The position numbers and the translations under genes were made by a program. This document shows, piece by piece, positions 21,634 through 31,926 of a DNA stretch of 64,000 nucleotides. The number at the start of each line of letters is the position of its first letter. Within the stretch, counting starts at the first letter, position 1. Under the pieces are notes generated by a model, which was given only the letters and a program-made list of their open reading frames with translations, made no database searches and was not told where the DNA came from. Origin of the DNA: a virus. Location: positions 1 through 64,000 of the IMG/VR virus record IMGVR_UViG_3300050121_000298. The stretch is one strand, 5' to 3'.

Positions 21634-24324
21634 TTATAATGAATAGTCAAATTGAATAGAAAACGATACCTGATCTCCTGCGGATGTTGATTTATATGTA
21701 AAATACATTAGAGCATATCCACTTGTTCTTGATACGCTAACAGATGGATTTGGGTTACTGTTATTTATATTTATCAGAGACCCAACCCCTAATAGTACTC
21801 CTGTTTGACTAACGGTTGATACAAATGGCAGGTCAATTGCCAGTGAGGTGTCAGTATTTGCAGATGAAGCAACGACAGTTCCGTCTACTTGACAATGAAC
21901 AATATTACCCACCCTTATATACGAGGCACTTTCTATCCAATGTGCAGATGTATTAGCAATATCTATAGCATTTGGAGTATATGATCCGCTTGAAACAACA
22001 GGCAGAGTACCTAGACTTCCATCTGCCATTAGCGCCTGAGTCGAAGTACCACCTGGTATTTTAAATGAAGTCGCACTTATATTACCATCTACAGTAATAT
22101 CCCCCATATTAAAGTTATAAACAAATCTACTAGGTGCATAAAGCCAATCAACGGTAAAACCGTTACTTGCAAGATAAATACCTACTCTAAATATCTTACG
22201 ATTATCTAAAGCATCTCCACCTACAGCATTAAAACCATAAGTAGAAGATGTATCGTTATTAAGTGTGCCAACATCAAGAGAACTTACACCTGGTGCAGCA
22301 TTAAATGATGTATAACCTGTTACTACTCCACCAGTAAGAGGAAGATAACCAGATGCTGTTGCATAATAACTACCGTGTTGACCATCTAATAAGTCAACAT
22401 TGAGGTTAATTACCTTAACAGTGCTATTGACTAAAAAGGGAGCGATTAAATATGAATTATCAAATAAAAGACTTTTTACTGTGACGTCCCCTTCAAATTC
22501 TGCGGGCCCACTAATCCATAGTGAAGCACTTTGAGGTGATACTAATTGATTCTGAATATATGTTCCTGTGTGGACGTGATCGTTTCTACTGACACTCGTT
22601 GCCGATCCACTTGTCCCCAATCCTGTGATAAGGTTAAAAGAGGTTCCAGTAATATTACTGGAGACAGCAAGTGTCCCTGCGATGTTGACAGTAGTTGTAT
22701 TAAACTTGATAACCTCGGATGCACCTACCTTGAAGATAAGTTTTCCTTGCGAGATGTCGAAGTTCAGACTCGCCTTATCTCCTAAAGGACCGAAGCCGTA
22801 ATAAGGAACAGAAGAATGAGTTGCCATAAATCCTGCACCATAGACTACACCACCGGCATAGATGTTCTTGATAGCACCTATTCCTCCTGCAGTCTTTATA
22901 GATCCTTGGTTATATAAATCCGACTGAGTAGTATCAGTAATGTATATCGCTGTGGCAGTAGTATTTCCTCTCCCTGTAACTGTAGCCAGAGTATCGGTAC
23001 TGGCATAAGTAGGAATGTTAAGGACATTACCTGATAAGGAAGCCACTCCTGTCCCTACCGTAGTGAGAGAGGTGATCCTGTTAATGTATGCTATATCCCC
23101 GAAGTCACCTCTGTATGCAGTAGAAGATAATATACCTAACGCAAGACTATCACTGACAATGGCATATACCGTACCACTCCAACGGTATGTTTTATTGGTT
23201 GTGGTATCGATATAAATCTTCCCGGATTCGGGAGAGTAGGCTGCCCCTAAAAGATTATTAAAGGTTGTAGTACTAACCCAAGTACCATCCAGTACGTCAT
23301 CGACATAAGAAGGTAACTGTGTGTTTTTTACGAAGCCACTTGCATCAAGTTCAGCTAATCCGTTTACAGCACCCTTTAAACTTATCTCTAGTTTGTTACC
23401 CAATGCAGTACCAAGTCCTATAACATCTGTTATGATATGAGAGTGTATAATAGGTGCATAGATAAGTGAGTGGTCGTGATCTCCGTATGCTGCCAGGTCA
23501 TGCGTCAAACCGAATCCCGGAAAGGACACTTTATTTGTCCATGAAAGAATACTAGCAGAACTGATACCAAAAGCGGGTGAGGCTACAAAGATAGGGTCTG
23601 TCTCTTCTGTAAGATAACCCGGATCGTTTTCAAACTGACTGAGCAATGTCGGTGTACCGTCTATCTCACTGTAAGTATATTCGGGTTTGGTGACATTTTT
23701 AGCCCAGTCATATACGTCATTGGCATTACGGGCATCACTGAGTCTACTGTCTATGGTAATTACGTATTCGCTCAGGTCAGGTTCCCATGTATCGGGTCTG
23801 TAAGCGAGTGCGGGGATATCAGAAGCAAGTAGATCACTGACACCAGTGATTAATCCCTTGGAATCGTAGTTAAGTTTGATACCTATTCCCGGATCAATAA
23901 GGCCGTTGGCTATTACATATTCCGTATCATCAAAAGAGAGATCTTCTCCGTTAACCTTAACAAACCCTATTCCTGACAGGATAACCTGATGTTCTTCTTG
24001 AGAGTGATCATAGGCCGTCTTTCCCCTGTCACCACGGTATGCGGTAGTCTCGGTTTCTCCCAGTATGAGTTTACTGTCGTTGATGGCTTGAATACAAGCC
24101 TTTATCTTAGAGAAAGCGGTGATGACGGTATCTTCTGTTATTACAGGAGAGCATTCCACATCAGATAATCCCTGCAGGGTTCTGTCGAGGACGACGTCGT
24201 GATCGATATCAGCGAGGACACGAAGATTACCCTCAAAGAAATAATATTTTACAAACCCTTCATCTACGGTAGAGGGTTTCTTGGTGAGTAACGGGAGTTG
24301 TAATACAGATATAAGACCAGGCAT
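21634..24324 (-). CDS. Tail fibre / receptor-binding protein
   Basis: The 896-residue protein has the repetitive build of Bacteroidota phage tail fibres. The N-terminus is MPGLISVLQLPLLTKKPST. Short repeated fibre motifs follow: TAYRGDRGKTAYDHS (and a degenerate copy TAYRGDFGDIAYIN), GLAELDASGFVKNTQLPSY, TLATVTGRGNTTA, and GSATSVSRNDHVHTGTY. The C-terminal 120 residues (VSSGSYTPNAIDI onward) form a beta-rich tip domain. Such proteins bind host surface glycans and decide host range. It is near the end of the late operon, before the endolysin-like gene on the transcript order. The base composition resembles its neighbours. No reverse transcriptase or template repeat is present, so no diversity-generating system is inferred. 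Confidence 0.82.
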   Translation of the reverse strand: MPGLISVLQLPLLTKKPSTVDEGFVKYYFFEGNLRVLADIDHDVVLDRTLQGLSDVECSPVITEDTVITAFSKIKACIQAINDSKLILGETETTAYRGDRGKTAYDHSQEEHQVILSGIGFVKVNGEDLSFDDTEYVIANGLIDPGIGIKLNYDSKGLITGVSDLLASDIPALAYRPDTWEPDLSEYVITIDSRLSDARNANDVYDWAKNVTKPEYTYSEIDGTPTLLSQFENDPGYLTEETDPIFVASPAFGISSASILSWTNKVSFPGFGLTHDLAAYGDHDHSLIYAPIIHSHIITDVIGLGTALGNKLEISLKGAVNGLAELDASGFVKNTQLPSYVDDVLDGTWVSTTTFNNLLGAAYSPESGKIYIDTTTNKTYRWSGTVYAIVSDSLALGILSSTAYRGDFGDIAYINRITSLTTVGTGVASLSGNVLNIPTYASTDTLATVTGRGNTTATAIYITDTTQSDLYNQGSIKTAGGIGAIKNIYAGGVVYGAGFMATHSSVPYYGFGPLGDKASLNFDISQGKLIFKVGASEVIKFNTTTVNIAGTLAVSSNITGTSFNLITGLGTSGSATSVSRNDHVHTGTYIQNQLVSPQSASLWISGPAEFEGDVTVKSLLFDNSYLIAPFLVNSTVKVINLNVDLLDGQHGSYYATASGYLPLTGGVVTGYTSFNAAPGVSSLDVGTLNNDTSSTYGFNAVGGDALDNRKIFRVGIYLASNGFTVDWLYAPSRFVYNFNMGDITVDGNISATSFKIPGGTSTQALMADGSLGTLPVVSSGSYTPNAIDIANTSAHWIESASYIRVGNIVHCQVDGTVVASSANTDTSLAIDLPFVSTVSQTGVLLGVGSLININNSNPNPSVSVSRTSGYALMYFTYKSTSAGDQVSFSIQFDYSL

Positions 24325-24377
24325 ACGTCTAGGGTGTTAACTATACATTACAATTTAACGAATAATTCCCGTATATC

Positions 24378-25088
24378 CTAAACTTCTCTCTCTCTTAACA
24401 GGGTATAGGTAAATAAATTACCGGTACTTTGTTTGTAGTACTGACAGATAAGTAGCATCTTAGCCAGATCAGCACCGTACTGATACACCTGACAACCGGC
24501 TGACCACTTGTCTATGATGTTACTAAAAGGGATATTGCTGTGATGAATGTCTACCCCAAAGTATCCTTCTTCTATCACTCCCTGTTCATCTGCATATTTG
24601 TCCAGGTCTTTATCACGATAGACTTTTATCTTACCACCCGTCTGTATAAGAGCATAATGTCCCGGCTTGTGATAACCCAACTGATAGGATTTATATTGAC
24701 CCGGCACCATGACGGCACATCCCGAAGCATTCATAGGAGACTGAAGATAGAATACTCCGGGAAGAGTAGTGGAGACACTGGTCATGATACGAAGTGTTCC
24801 TACTGTCTTATGATACTGATCCAAGGCAAAGAGTGTATTAGGGCCCTTCTGACCATCAACAGAGAGAGGTTTGTTGTCTTTACCTACGTATTGAAAGCTA
24901 TTCAGTGCCTCTTGTAAGACCGAGAGGTTATCCTCTGGTAAAACGGGTTGTTTATACACGATGGAGATCGTGTCATTGAACTTATTGGGAACAACACTGG
25001 TACTCCTAACACCAATTATGTTAGGAGCATTATCATAAAACTGATATCCGTTTTTTATCACGGCATTCTTTAAAGTCTCTGCTGTCAT
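24378..25088 (-). CDS. Endolysin-like protein (peptidoglycan-binding plus YkuD-like SAGC motif)
   Basis: The 236-residue protein has a peptidoglycan-binding repeat at about residues 50-95 (SVLQEALNSFQYVGK, then SVDGQKGPNTLFALDQY). The C-terminal domain contains GVDIHHSN and WSAGCQVYQ. A His followed some 20 residues later by S-x-G-C is the pattern of L,D-transpeptidase (YkuD) folds, where Cys is the nucleophile. A peptidoglycan-acting enzyme, probably a carboxypeptidase or hydrolase used for lysis or for cell-wall passage during entry, is the best reading. It lies inside the late operon, two bases after the 2273-aa gene's stop in transcript order, and far from the holin. Confidence 0.7.
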   Translation of the reverse strand: MTAETLKNAVIKNGYQFYDNAPNIIGVRSTSVVPNKFNDTISIVYKQPVLPEDNLSVLQEALNSFQYVGKDNKPLSVDGQKGPNTLFALDQYHKTVGTLRIMTSVSTTLPGVFYLQSPMNASGCAVMVPGQYKSYQLGYHKPGHYALIQTGGKIKVYRDKDLDKYADEQGVIEEGYFGVDIHHSNIPFSNIIDKWSAGCQVYQYGADLAKMLLICQYYKQSTGNLFTYTLLREREV

Positions 25089-25089
25089 G

Positions 25090-28000
25090 TTATATGTTTT
25101 TACTTGCTACGGTTAGTTTATAACTAGGATGGAAGAAACCGTCTATGTTCTTAAACCCTGTGATGTCATACATGTCTTTATAGAATTTAGGTGTGCCGGC
25201 TTCAAAAGAATTTACTTTCTTCTGATACACCTCTCTGTTGTATAAGAAGTTAGCAGTAGGGTTGATGTCTGCATCAGGTTCTTGCCAGTCGTAGGCCATC
25301 ACCAGTCCCATCCCTACAGCATGTTCTGAAGCATGATATAGTTTAGTGACGTCTGTGACAAGAGAAGACATGTTGGAGAAATTCTTGATATAGTCATCGA
25401 AACTCCCGATACCAGGTATAGGTGTCAAAGAGGTAGTCTCCTGTTGTACACCCCATATCAGTCGTGTAAGATTTCCTTCCATCACACTCATAGGCTGTTC
25501 GTCTTTTTTACGTTGTTTCACCATCCCCAGTAGGAGATACGACAGAGAGACGAAGAGGATATTGGCATAGAAGTCTTTGCTGGCTTGTGCTGCCTTGCGT
25601 TGATACATAGGATCTACTCCTTCGTTGAACTTCTTTGCTGACTTACCAAAACCTCCCAATAGTAAGTTCAAAGCCATCTGTTTCTTACTATAGAACTTGC
25701 CTATGTCAAACATTGCTCTCCAGTATCCCATCGCGGCTTCTTCACCTTCCCAGTTAGGTCTTAGGTTGCCAAAGCGATTCACCATCATAGGTATTAAATA
25801 TTTACGAAAGAAATACATCATCTTGACGACCATACCACGTTCTTGCATCGTACCGTCTTGCTTCGCAAAGTTCCCTTGTGCCCTACGCATCTCAGAGTAT
25901 ACCTTTCTCTGTATGCTTGTCTCATCGTTACGTGAATATTCCACATCTTTCCTGATGAGGAGTCTATTATCTTTACCCATCTCATAGGCATCGAGAGCAT
26001 TTACATATACCTGATTTCCTTTTTCGTCGAGTTGTGGTTTAGTATAACCACCTGTCTCATCTTTATCCATGACCCGATAGTGGTTGGCATCCATGATAGC
26101 AAGCCATACCGTCATACCTATCTCGGTGTCACCTTTCTCCTGTAGAAGAAACATGAGTTCACTGGCATTGGTCATCTTCTCCAAGGCCCTACGAGTCCTG
26201 GAATTGGTGACGCTATTGAGATTTTTATGATAGTCACTCTGCATAGGGTTGAATATCCTAAACAGGGTTGTCTCTTTAGAGAGATTTCCTACTTTCCCCC
26301 AGTCCGCAATATATTTCTGAATAAAACCACCGGCACCATAGAGTTGTTTCTTAGCGAAACGATAGTTAGCACCAGAGTACATAGAACTACTACTAGTAGC
26401 AAGATATGCCTGTACGTTACCTGAGACAAAGTTCTTAGTCTGTGAGGTGAGGTCAAACCCTAGTCGTCCTACACTGGCCAATTTAAAGAGAGTACCCATG
26501 GCCTTTTTCAGCATACGGTTCTCTTTGAGTTCACTCTGTCCTGAGATGAACTTGCTATATTCAAACTTTAAGACATCTTGTACGTCTTTGAGTTCTTTCA
26601 GTCTCTTGGCTTGTTCGGGTCCTTCGTTGACTTTACTCTGCAGTTCGGTCATCATCTGGTTCACCAGGTTGATCATGTGTTTAGTCACAGGTTGTGCCTC
26701 AGCCATAGCCTCATTGACATATGACTCATATATCCAATGAAATACAGCACCTACACTGTCTCCACCCTGTATATCTTCACCATACTGTTCATTGTTACGT
26801 AACCGTATGTGAGAACTCCCCATATCACCATATAGGTTGCTTGCCTGATCATATTGACTCTGTACCCTGAGATAAGTGTCTTTAAACTTACCCAGTTCTT
26901 TTTTCATACCTTCTTTAAAACCACCTTCCATGAAGTTCTCTACCATACTCCCCATGATTCCGGGTACCTTGTATCCGTTCTTCTTACCATGGATCACCTG
27001 TTGACGATCCAGATAGGTCTTGATCATAGAGTTATAGAAATTCTTAGCAGACTCTTCTCGTTGTATCTGTAAATACCTTCTGTTGATAAGATAGTTTCCG
27101 TTTTCGTCTTTGTCGTCTTCATGACCCGGAAGGGTTTCTACATGACCTTTAGCGTTGATGGTGAGATTCTTTGGCATCGGGGTACCGTCAGCGAATTCTT
27201 TATAGTCCGGATTATGTGCCTCTTGACTAAACTCTCTGGTGTACCATTTATAGTTAGGCACTGTCTCTTTGTGTTCCGCTCTGGCAGGAACCGTGTCATA
27301 TAAATAGTTTCTGGCTGTACCCCAGTTCATCAACTTAGTGAGGATAGAGACATATTTGGTTGTGTGATGTCTGTTATACCATACCTCAAACATATTCTGT
27401 TCTGTCTGAAAGTTACGTTCTGCTGTGATGAAAGCCAGGTCTTCAATCTCCATCGCCTTTGGATCAACAGGATTCACTTTGTCCCTTATCTGTAGGGCCT
27501 TGAGTTTTGCTGAGTGATCTTTGAAGTCTTTTAAGGCGTTTGTCAAAGAGGTGTACTTCTCTCCCATCTCTTGAACATATATCTTATTCAAAACACGAGA
27601 CTGGAGTCTAAGAAGTTCAGCACGTAAAGAACCGGCTTTCTTATTTTCTTCACCCGATAACTTTCCACGTACTGCATTCTCTTCGGTACGCAGTTTTACC
27701 AGTTCAGCATTGATAGTATCAAGTCTGTCGATCTCAGAGTCTAAGATATATCTAGGATCAATACTGCCATCTTCGGTCTTATACGATTTTAAGATGCTTT
27801 TCTTCTCGTCCATGAGTTCCTGATGACGCTGCGAGTTACCATAGATTTCACTTAATGCAGTGAAGATCCTGTTTACCTCATCATGATATGCCTGTGTTGC
27901 TTTGGTGACGGTATTCCTATCCATCCACTTCTGTAGTTCTTCAGGGTTGTTTACGTGTTCCATCTCCTTCCTCGACTTAGCACGTTCAAAAGCAGAAGTC

Positions 28001-31000
28001 TTCTCGACAGAGACATACAGTTTCTCCAGGTTATCCATATATGTCGCATAGTCGGCATTCTGTTCTGCAGCACTCTTACGTAACCGTTGGATATCTACCC
28101 TGATCTCAGAGAGAGCATCAAGATCATCTTCGTCCATTAACTCATCATTGTCCTCACCGAGAGAATGTAATATCCCTTCTCTTTGAAGATAAAGTCCTTC
28201 CAGTTCAGCACGGACATTATCGGGGATCATCTCCATGTTTTTGTAATAGGCATCTATGAAAGGTAGTGAGGCATGTTCCCGTAGCCACTGAATGTGTTTG
28301 GTGACGAAGGCATGTTTTATCTTGTTCTTATCTACGATGCCTTGTTTCATAGCAGCAGCCTGAGCGATGTCTCCATCGTGAATAGCCTGATAGTATTCTG
28401 CCTTTACCTCATTTATAGAATCGCGTATAGTCCTTAGTTCTGTCTTGTAACTCTCAAACCTGGCATCAAACTCCGGTGAAGAGGGTTTCACAAAAGAATT
28501 ATAGTTGACCTTGGTCTGTACACCTTTGTCATCGGTATAGGTGACAGTACGTACCTCGGTCATAACCTCATTCGCCTGTTCGGTAGTACGTCCTTGTAAA
28601 AATTTTCTAAGTAGAGTCTCCAGATCACTATCCTGCATATCGTTAGTGAAATTGGTATCTGCCTTAAACTGAGAACTCTTTAAGAAACCTACCATAGCAC
28701 TGATAGCTAGTTCACTACTTCCGGCAGATGCCACGAACCCTTTTAGGTTAAGACCCAACATCTCTACCAGTTGCGTTCCCTGTTCGGCACCCATATATAA
28801 GACACTGTTAGGATTGGTGACACCCAATATGTATTCTTCCAGGGATTTGTCACTCTCATCTATGCGAGAGTCTCTTCGGGCCTTTAGTTTCGCGATCTTC
28901 ACCTCTTTAAACAAGATACTGTCACTTAGTCTTTTTGCTTCAGAAGGACCGAGGATTTTAGTAGCCTGTTCTAACACGGCTTTATATCCTTCTCTGTCAA
29001 AGATTTTCATCCCCTTCAGTTTTAATTGATTCATGGCACCGACAGTCTTACCTTCCATCTCGTTCTTGATGTCCCTTTCCAAAGCAGCTATCTGGAGATT
29101 TAAAGAACCTGACATATCATCCATTGTCTTCTGTATTCCCCCTTTTATGACCGTGCCATCAGCAGTAAGATGTGTCGAGGGAAAAGCCTCACGCACGATT
29201 CTGATAGTAGCCTGTACAGCGAACTTACGATAATCACTCATCATATTGAGTAGTTCGTTGTTTAGATCATCTACCTTCTTGTACACATAAGAGTCTTTGG
29301 TGACTGTAGATCCTGAGTCGGGTTTTATTGCTTCAGCCATCTGTTCTTTCATGAAGTCTATCAGAGTGGTAGCATTAACCATGACCTCTTGAAAGACTAA
29401 CGTCTGTTTATCTCGTGTAGGTGAGTTCTCTTTGACCTGATATACCGTCTTCCACAGATTGGTCAATACACCCATCTCTTTATCCATGGACTCCAATACG
29501 AGAGAGAGTTTTACAGCTGTGGTCATATCCCCTTCAGGGGTATTCACCAGTTTATCATAACTCTCCAGTGTGAGTTTTCGTGTCTCCAACATCTGGAGTT
29601 CTTCGGGTGTAGCACCTTCATTCTTTCTTGTACTGATCTGTCTGGAGATACCTTCCAAGTCTTTCTTTACAGCCTGTGACAGAAGACCGATAAACTCATC
29701 ATAGTTATCTTTGTTCATGTCAAAGGCATAACGTTCAGCATCTTGCTTTATCTTCTCTTTTGCCTTATCGGTGAGAGGCATATATTTCTCAAAGACAGCA
29801 CGATATTGTTTGTCTTTCTCTTCTCCGGCAGTCTCATAGGCGTTACTCCTCTGACCATTGGTAGTGTTTAAATATGCATCGTTTTTAGAGTAAAAGTTAC
29901 CATCAAAAGTAGTGACACCATAATCTTGAAATACCGTGTCGGCTTCTATGTCAGCACGATATAGCAAAGCAAGGATTTTCTTAGATGCAATACTCAAACC
30001 GTTGGCCGCCAAAAGATGTTCATAGGCAAGAAGTTGTAAGTTCCATGTATCGAATACACTACGGGTGTTCATGTGGAACTCTTGAAGTGTTCCTTCTGTA
30101 CTGTTTATAGTAGTACCTTCCCTGGATAACTCAGCGTTAATGTTTTTTGCATAGTAAGTTTTCTTCCCATTGACCAGGGTTGAAATCTCTGATTTTATCT
30201 TCTTGGTCTTAACATCGATGATATGAATCTTTCCGTGACCATCTATAACCATTAAGTCCAGTCTTCCTATGATCATCCTACCACGATCATCCATGTTACT
30301 CAAATCTCTATTGGTCTGTCTGGTCCCGATTGTGTATTCCGGAATGACGATGAAGTCATTAGACATATCACTACCTATGACAGCAAGGAACTTCTGCAAT
30401 AACTCAAAGTACTTATCAGCATCTAAACCGGTGATGGAAAATGCTTTGGTACTAGGGTTTTCAATCTGATATTGCTTCATGAAGTTATCGAAGTACTCTC
30501 TTGTGATAATGTCCGAGTACCTGTCACCTGTCTTATTGGCCAAATCCTGTACACTCTCTACTACGGCATGTATTGCTATTCCAAAGTCTTTGAACATAGA
30601 GAAGTCCTTGACAGAACTAAATTGTGAACTGCCTATCAAAGCCGTTACACTGATAGACTTCTGAGGTGTCTGGCCAGCAGCTTCTAGTTTCGCATTATCG
30701 TCGTGAAATTTGAATTGCTCTTGTGATCCTTTCTTTAGGATATCCAACGTTGCCAATTGCTCTACGTTTTTCCCTATACGTTTTGTCTCAAAGGCATTAT
30801 GAATCTGTTTTATCTCGGCATCTATTTTGGCGATGTCTACTTCTGCACGATCTCTTTTAAAGATAGTACCTCTGGTGGCAAAGAGTTCATCACTGGATAC
30901 ATCAGAGTTAGAGAGGTTGTATTCTATTTTGTTCGTGATCATGTTGAGAGAGAAGGTGACTCCATGAGTGTTAAGCATCATGGCGATATCACTCATCTTC

Positions 31001-31911
31001 ATAGAGGCCGGCAGTTGTTCGATATCGATCACACTACGTCCTTCAGGGTCTATGTGATGAACCAGATCTTTCATCACGTCGGCCATCCAACGAAAGAATT
31101 TATTTATCATCTCCAAGAAACTATCATGAGAACGTCCTTGAAACCCTGTCTCTTTGAGTTCACCATGTAAGGCACGTTGCATCATCTGTGTCACGAACTC
31201 TTTGTTGATGTCTACTTGGTTATACGACGTCTGCGAACCATACTGATTCTTTACCTGAGTGAAGAAAGCAGGATCTAAAGCTTTACCTTCACGCATCATA
31301 TTATCAAAGAGTTCCCTGTTCTCATAATAGAGACTAGAGACAAAAGGATGCAGTATCTCTTCTATTGCTGTATTAGCAGTGACTCTTCCACGTACTAACG
31401 TGATCTCACCGTTTCTCACAAAGGCCCGTATGTTCTTTATGTCGGGTATATGTTGTTCTTGCCTTAGTTCTTTTTCGTCGATGAAATTAAACTTAAGCCC
31501 CGGGAAGACCTGTTGGAAGTTATTAAGTACCGTGGTGATGTAAGCCTCTGTATTTTCATGAGGGAGTGCGGCCTGATAGATATTGCTTTGAGTGAGTTTA
31601 GGCAGGATAAAGTTGACGATGAATTTCCCGGTAGTACCTGTATAGTTACGAACCGACATCTTCACGTCTACGTTGTCTTTCTTCATCCACTCCTTTAAAG
31701 CATTGACCTGTCTGATATTAGCAGCATATTCTCCTGCTCCTAGTGTGTCCAGATGAAACGCTTGTGCCAGGTGGAAATCTCTATGATCCGGAACATTGTC
31801 GTATAAAGAATACTGACTTGCTTCTTTGAGCATGTCACTCTCTAAACGGTGTTCTACTTCTTCTTGATTCTGAAAGGTTTCACCCTTATAACTCTTTATT
31901 GTGCAACTCAT
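25090..31911 (-). CDS. Giant cargo protein with PD-(D/E)XK nuclease motif
   Basis: The 2273-residue protein follows the virion RNA polymerase gene after 15 bases. Near residues 150-210 it has a degenerate zincin-like stretch (TAIEEILHPFVSSLYYENRELF). A nuclease core follows: GRLDLMVID (D552) and HIIDVKTKK (D566, K568), the D...D-x-K signature of RecB/Cas4-type nucleases. The middle third is a long charged coiled-coil region (about residues 750-1500). The C-terminal region has an amphipathic hydrophobic segment (LFVSLSYLLLGMV). In crAss-like virions, giant proteins of this kind are packed inside the particle and injected with the polymerase. The nuclease may degrade host DNA or process the incoming phage end, which is inference. 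It shares the N-terminal MSC start with its upstream neighbour. Confidence 0.8.
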   Translation of the reverse strand: MSCTIKSYKGETFQNQEEVEHRLESDMLKEASQYSLYDNVPDHRDFHLAQAFHLDTLGAGEYAANIRQVNALKEWMKKDNVDVKMSVRNYTGTTGKFIVNFILPKLTQSNIYQAALPHENTEAYITTVLNNFQQVFPGLKFNFIDEKELRQEQHIPDIKNIRAFVRNGEITLVRGRVTANTAIEEILHPFVSSLYYENRELFDNMMREGKALDPAFFTQVKNQYGSQTSYNQVDINKEFVTQMMQRALHGELKETGFQGRSHDSFLEMINKFFRWMADVMKDLVHHIDPEGRSVIDIEQLPASMKMSDIAMMLNTHGVTFSLNMITNKIEYNLSNSDVSSDELFATRGTIFKRDRAEVDIAKIDAEIKQIHNAFETKRIGKNVEQLATLDILKKGSQEQFKFHDDNAKLEAAGQTPQKSISVTALIGSSQFSSVKDFSMFKDFGIAIHAVVESVQDLANKTGDRYSDIITREYFDNFMKQYQIENPSTKAFSITGLDADKYFELLQKFLAVIGSDMSNDFIVIPEYTIGTRQTNRDLSNMDDRGRMIIGRLDLMVIDGHGKIHIIDVKTKKIKSEISTLVNGKKTYYAKNINAELSREGTTINSTEGTLQEFHMNTRSVFDTWNLQLLAYEHLLAANGLSIASKKILALLYRADIEADTVFQDYGVTTFDGNFYSKNDAYLNTTNGQRSNAYETAGEEKDKQYRAVFEKYMPLTDKAKEKIKQDAERYAFDMNKDNYDEFIGLLSQAVKKDLEGISRQISTRKNEGATPEELQMLETRKLTLESYDKLVNTPEGDMTTAVKLSLVLESMDKEMGVLTNLWKTVYQVKENSPTRDKQTLVFQEVMVNATTLIDFMKEQMAEAIKPDSGSTVTKDSYVYKKVDDLNNELLNMMSDYRKFAVQATIRIVREAFPSTHLTADGTVIKGGIQKTMDDMSGSLNLQIAALERDIKNEMEGKTVGAMNQLKLKGMKIFDREGYKAVLEQATKILGPSEAKRLSDSILFKEVKIAKLKARRDSRIDESDKSLEEYILGVTNPNSVLYMGAEQGTQLVEMLGLNLKGFVASAGSSELAISAMVGFLKSSQFKADTNFTNDMQDSDLETLLRKFLQGRTTEQANEVMTEVRTVTYTDDKGVQTKVNYNSFVKPSSPEFDARFESYKTELRTIRDSINEVKAEYYQAIHDGDIAQAAAMKQGIVDKNKIKHAFVTKHIQWLREHASLPFIDAYYKNMEMIPDNVRAELEGLYLQREGILHSLGEDNDELMDEDDLDALSEIRVDIQRLRKSAAEQNADYATYMDNLEKLYVSVEKTSAFERAKSRKEMEHVNNPEELQKWMDRNTVTKATQAYHDEVNRIFTALSEIYGNSQRHQELMDEKKSILKSYKTEDGSIDPRYILDSEIDRLDTINAELVKLRTEENAVRGKLSGEENKKAGSLRAELLRLQSRVLNKIYVQEMGEKYTSLTNALKDFKDHSAKLKALQIRDKVNPVDPKAMEIEDLAFITAERNFQTEQNMFEVWYNRHHTTKYVSILTKLMNWGTARNYLYDTVPARAEHKETVPNYKWYTREFSQEAHNPDYKEFADGTPMPKNLTINAKGHVETLPGHEDDKDENGNYLINRRYLQIQREESAKNFYNSMIKTYLDRQQVIHGKKNGYKVPGIMGSMVENFMEGGFKEGMKKELGKFKDTYLRVQSQYDQASNLYGDMGSSHIRLRNNEQYGEDIQGGDSVGAVFHWIYESYVNEAMAEAQPVTKHMINLVNQMMTELQSKVNEGPEQAKRLKELKDVQDVLKFEYSKFISGQSELKENRMLKKAMGTLFKLASVGRLGFDLTSQTKNFVSGNVQAYLATSSSSMYSGANYRFAKKQLYGAGGFIQKYIADWGKVGNLSKETTLFRIFNPMQSDYHKNLNSVTNSRTRRALEKMTNASELMFLLQEKGDTEIGMTVWLAIMDANHYRVMDKDETGGYTKPQLDEKGNQVYVNALDAYEMGKDNRLLIRKDVEYSRNDETSIQRKVYSEMRRAQGNFAKQDGTMQERGMVVKMMYFFRKYLIPMMVNRFGNLRPNWEGEEAAMGYWRAMFDIGKFYSKKQMALNLLLGGFGKSAKKFNEGVDPMYQRKAAQASKDFYANILFVSLSYLLLGMVKQRKKDEQPMSVMEGNLTRLIWGVQQETTSLTPIPGIGSFDDYIKNFSNMSSLVTDVTKLYHASEHAVGMGLVMAYDWQEPDADINPTANFLYNREVYQKKVNSFEAGTPKFYKDMYDITGFKNIDGFFHPSYKLTVASKNI

Positions 31912-31926
31912 CTATAGTGGTTTTTA

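Noticed and set aside
21634-24324. Diversity-generating retroelement acting on the tail fibre
   Set aside because: No reverse transcriptase or template repeat is visible in the window.
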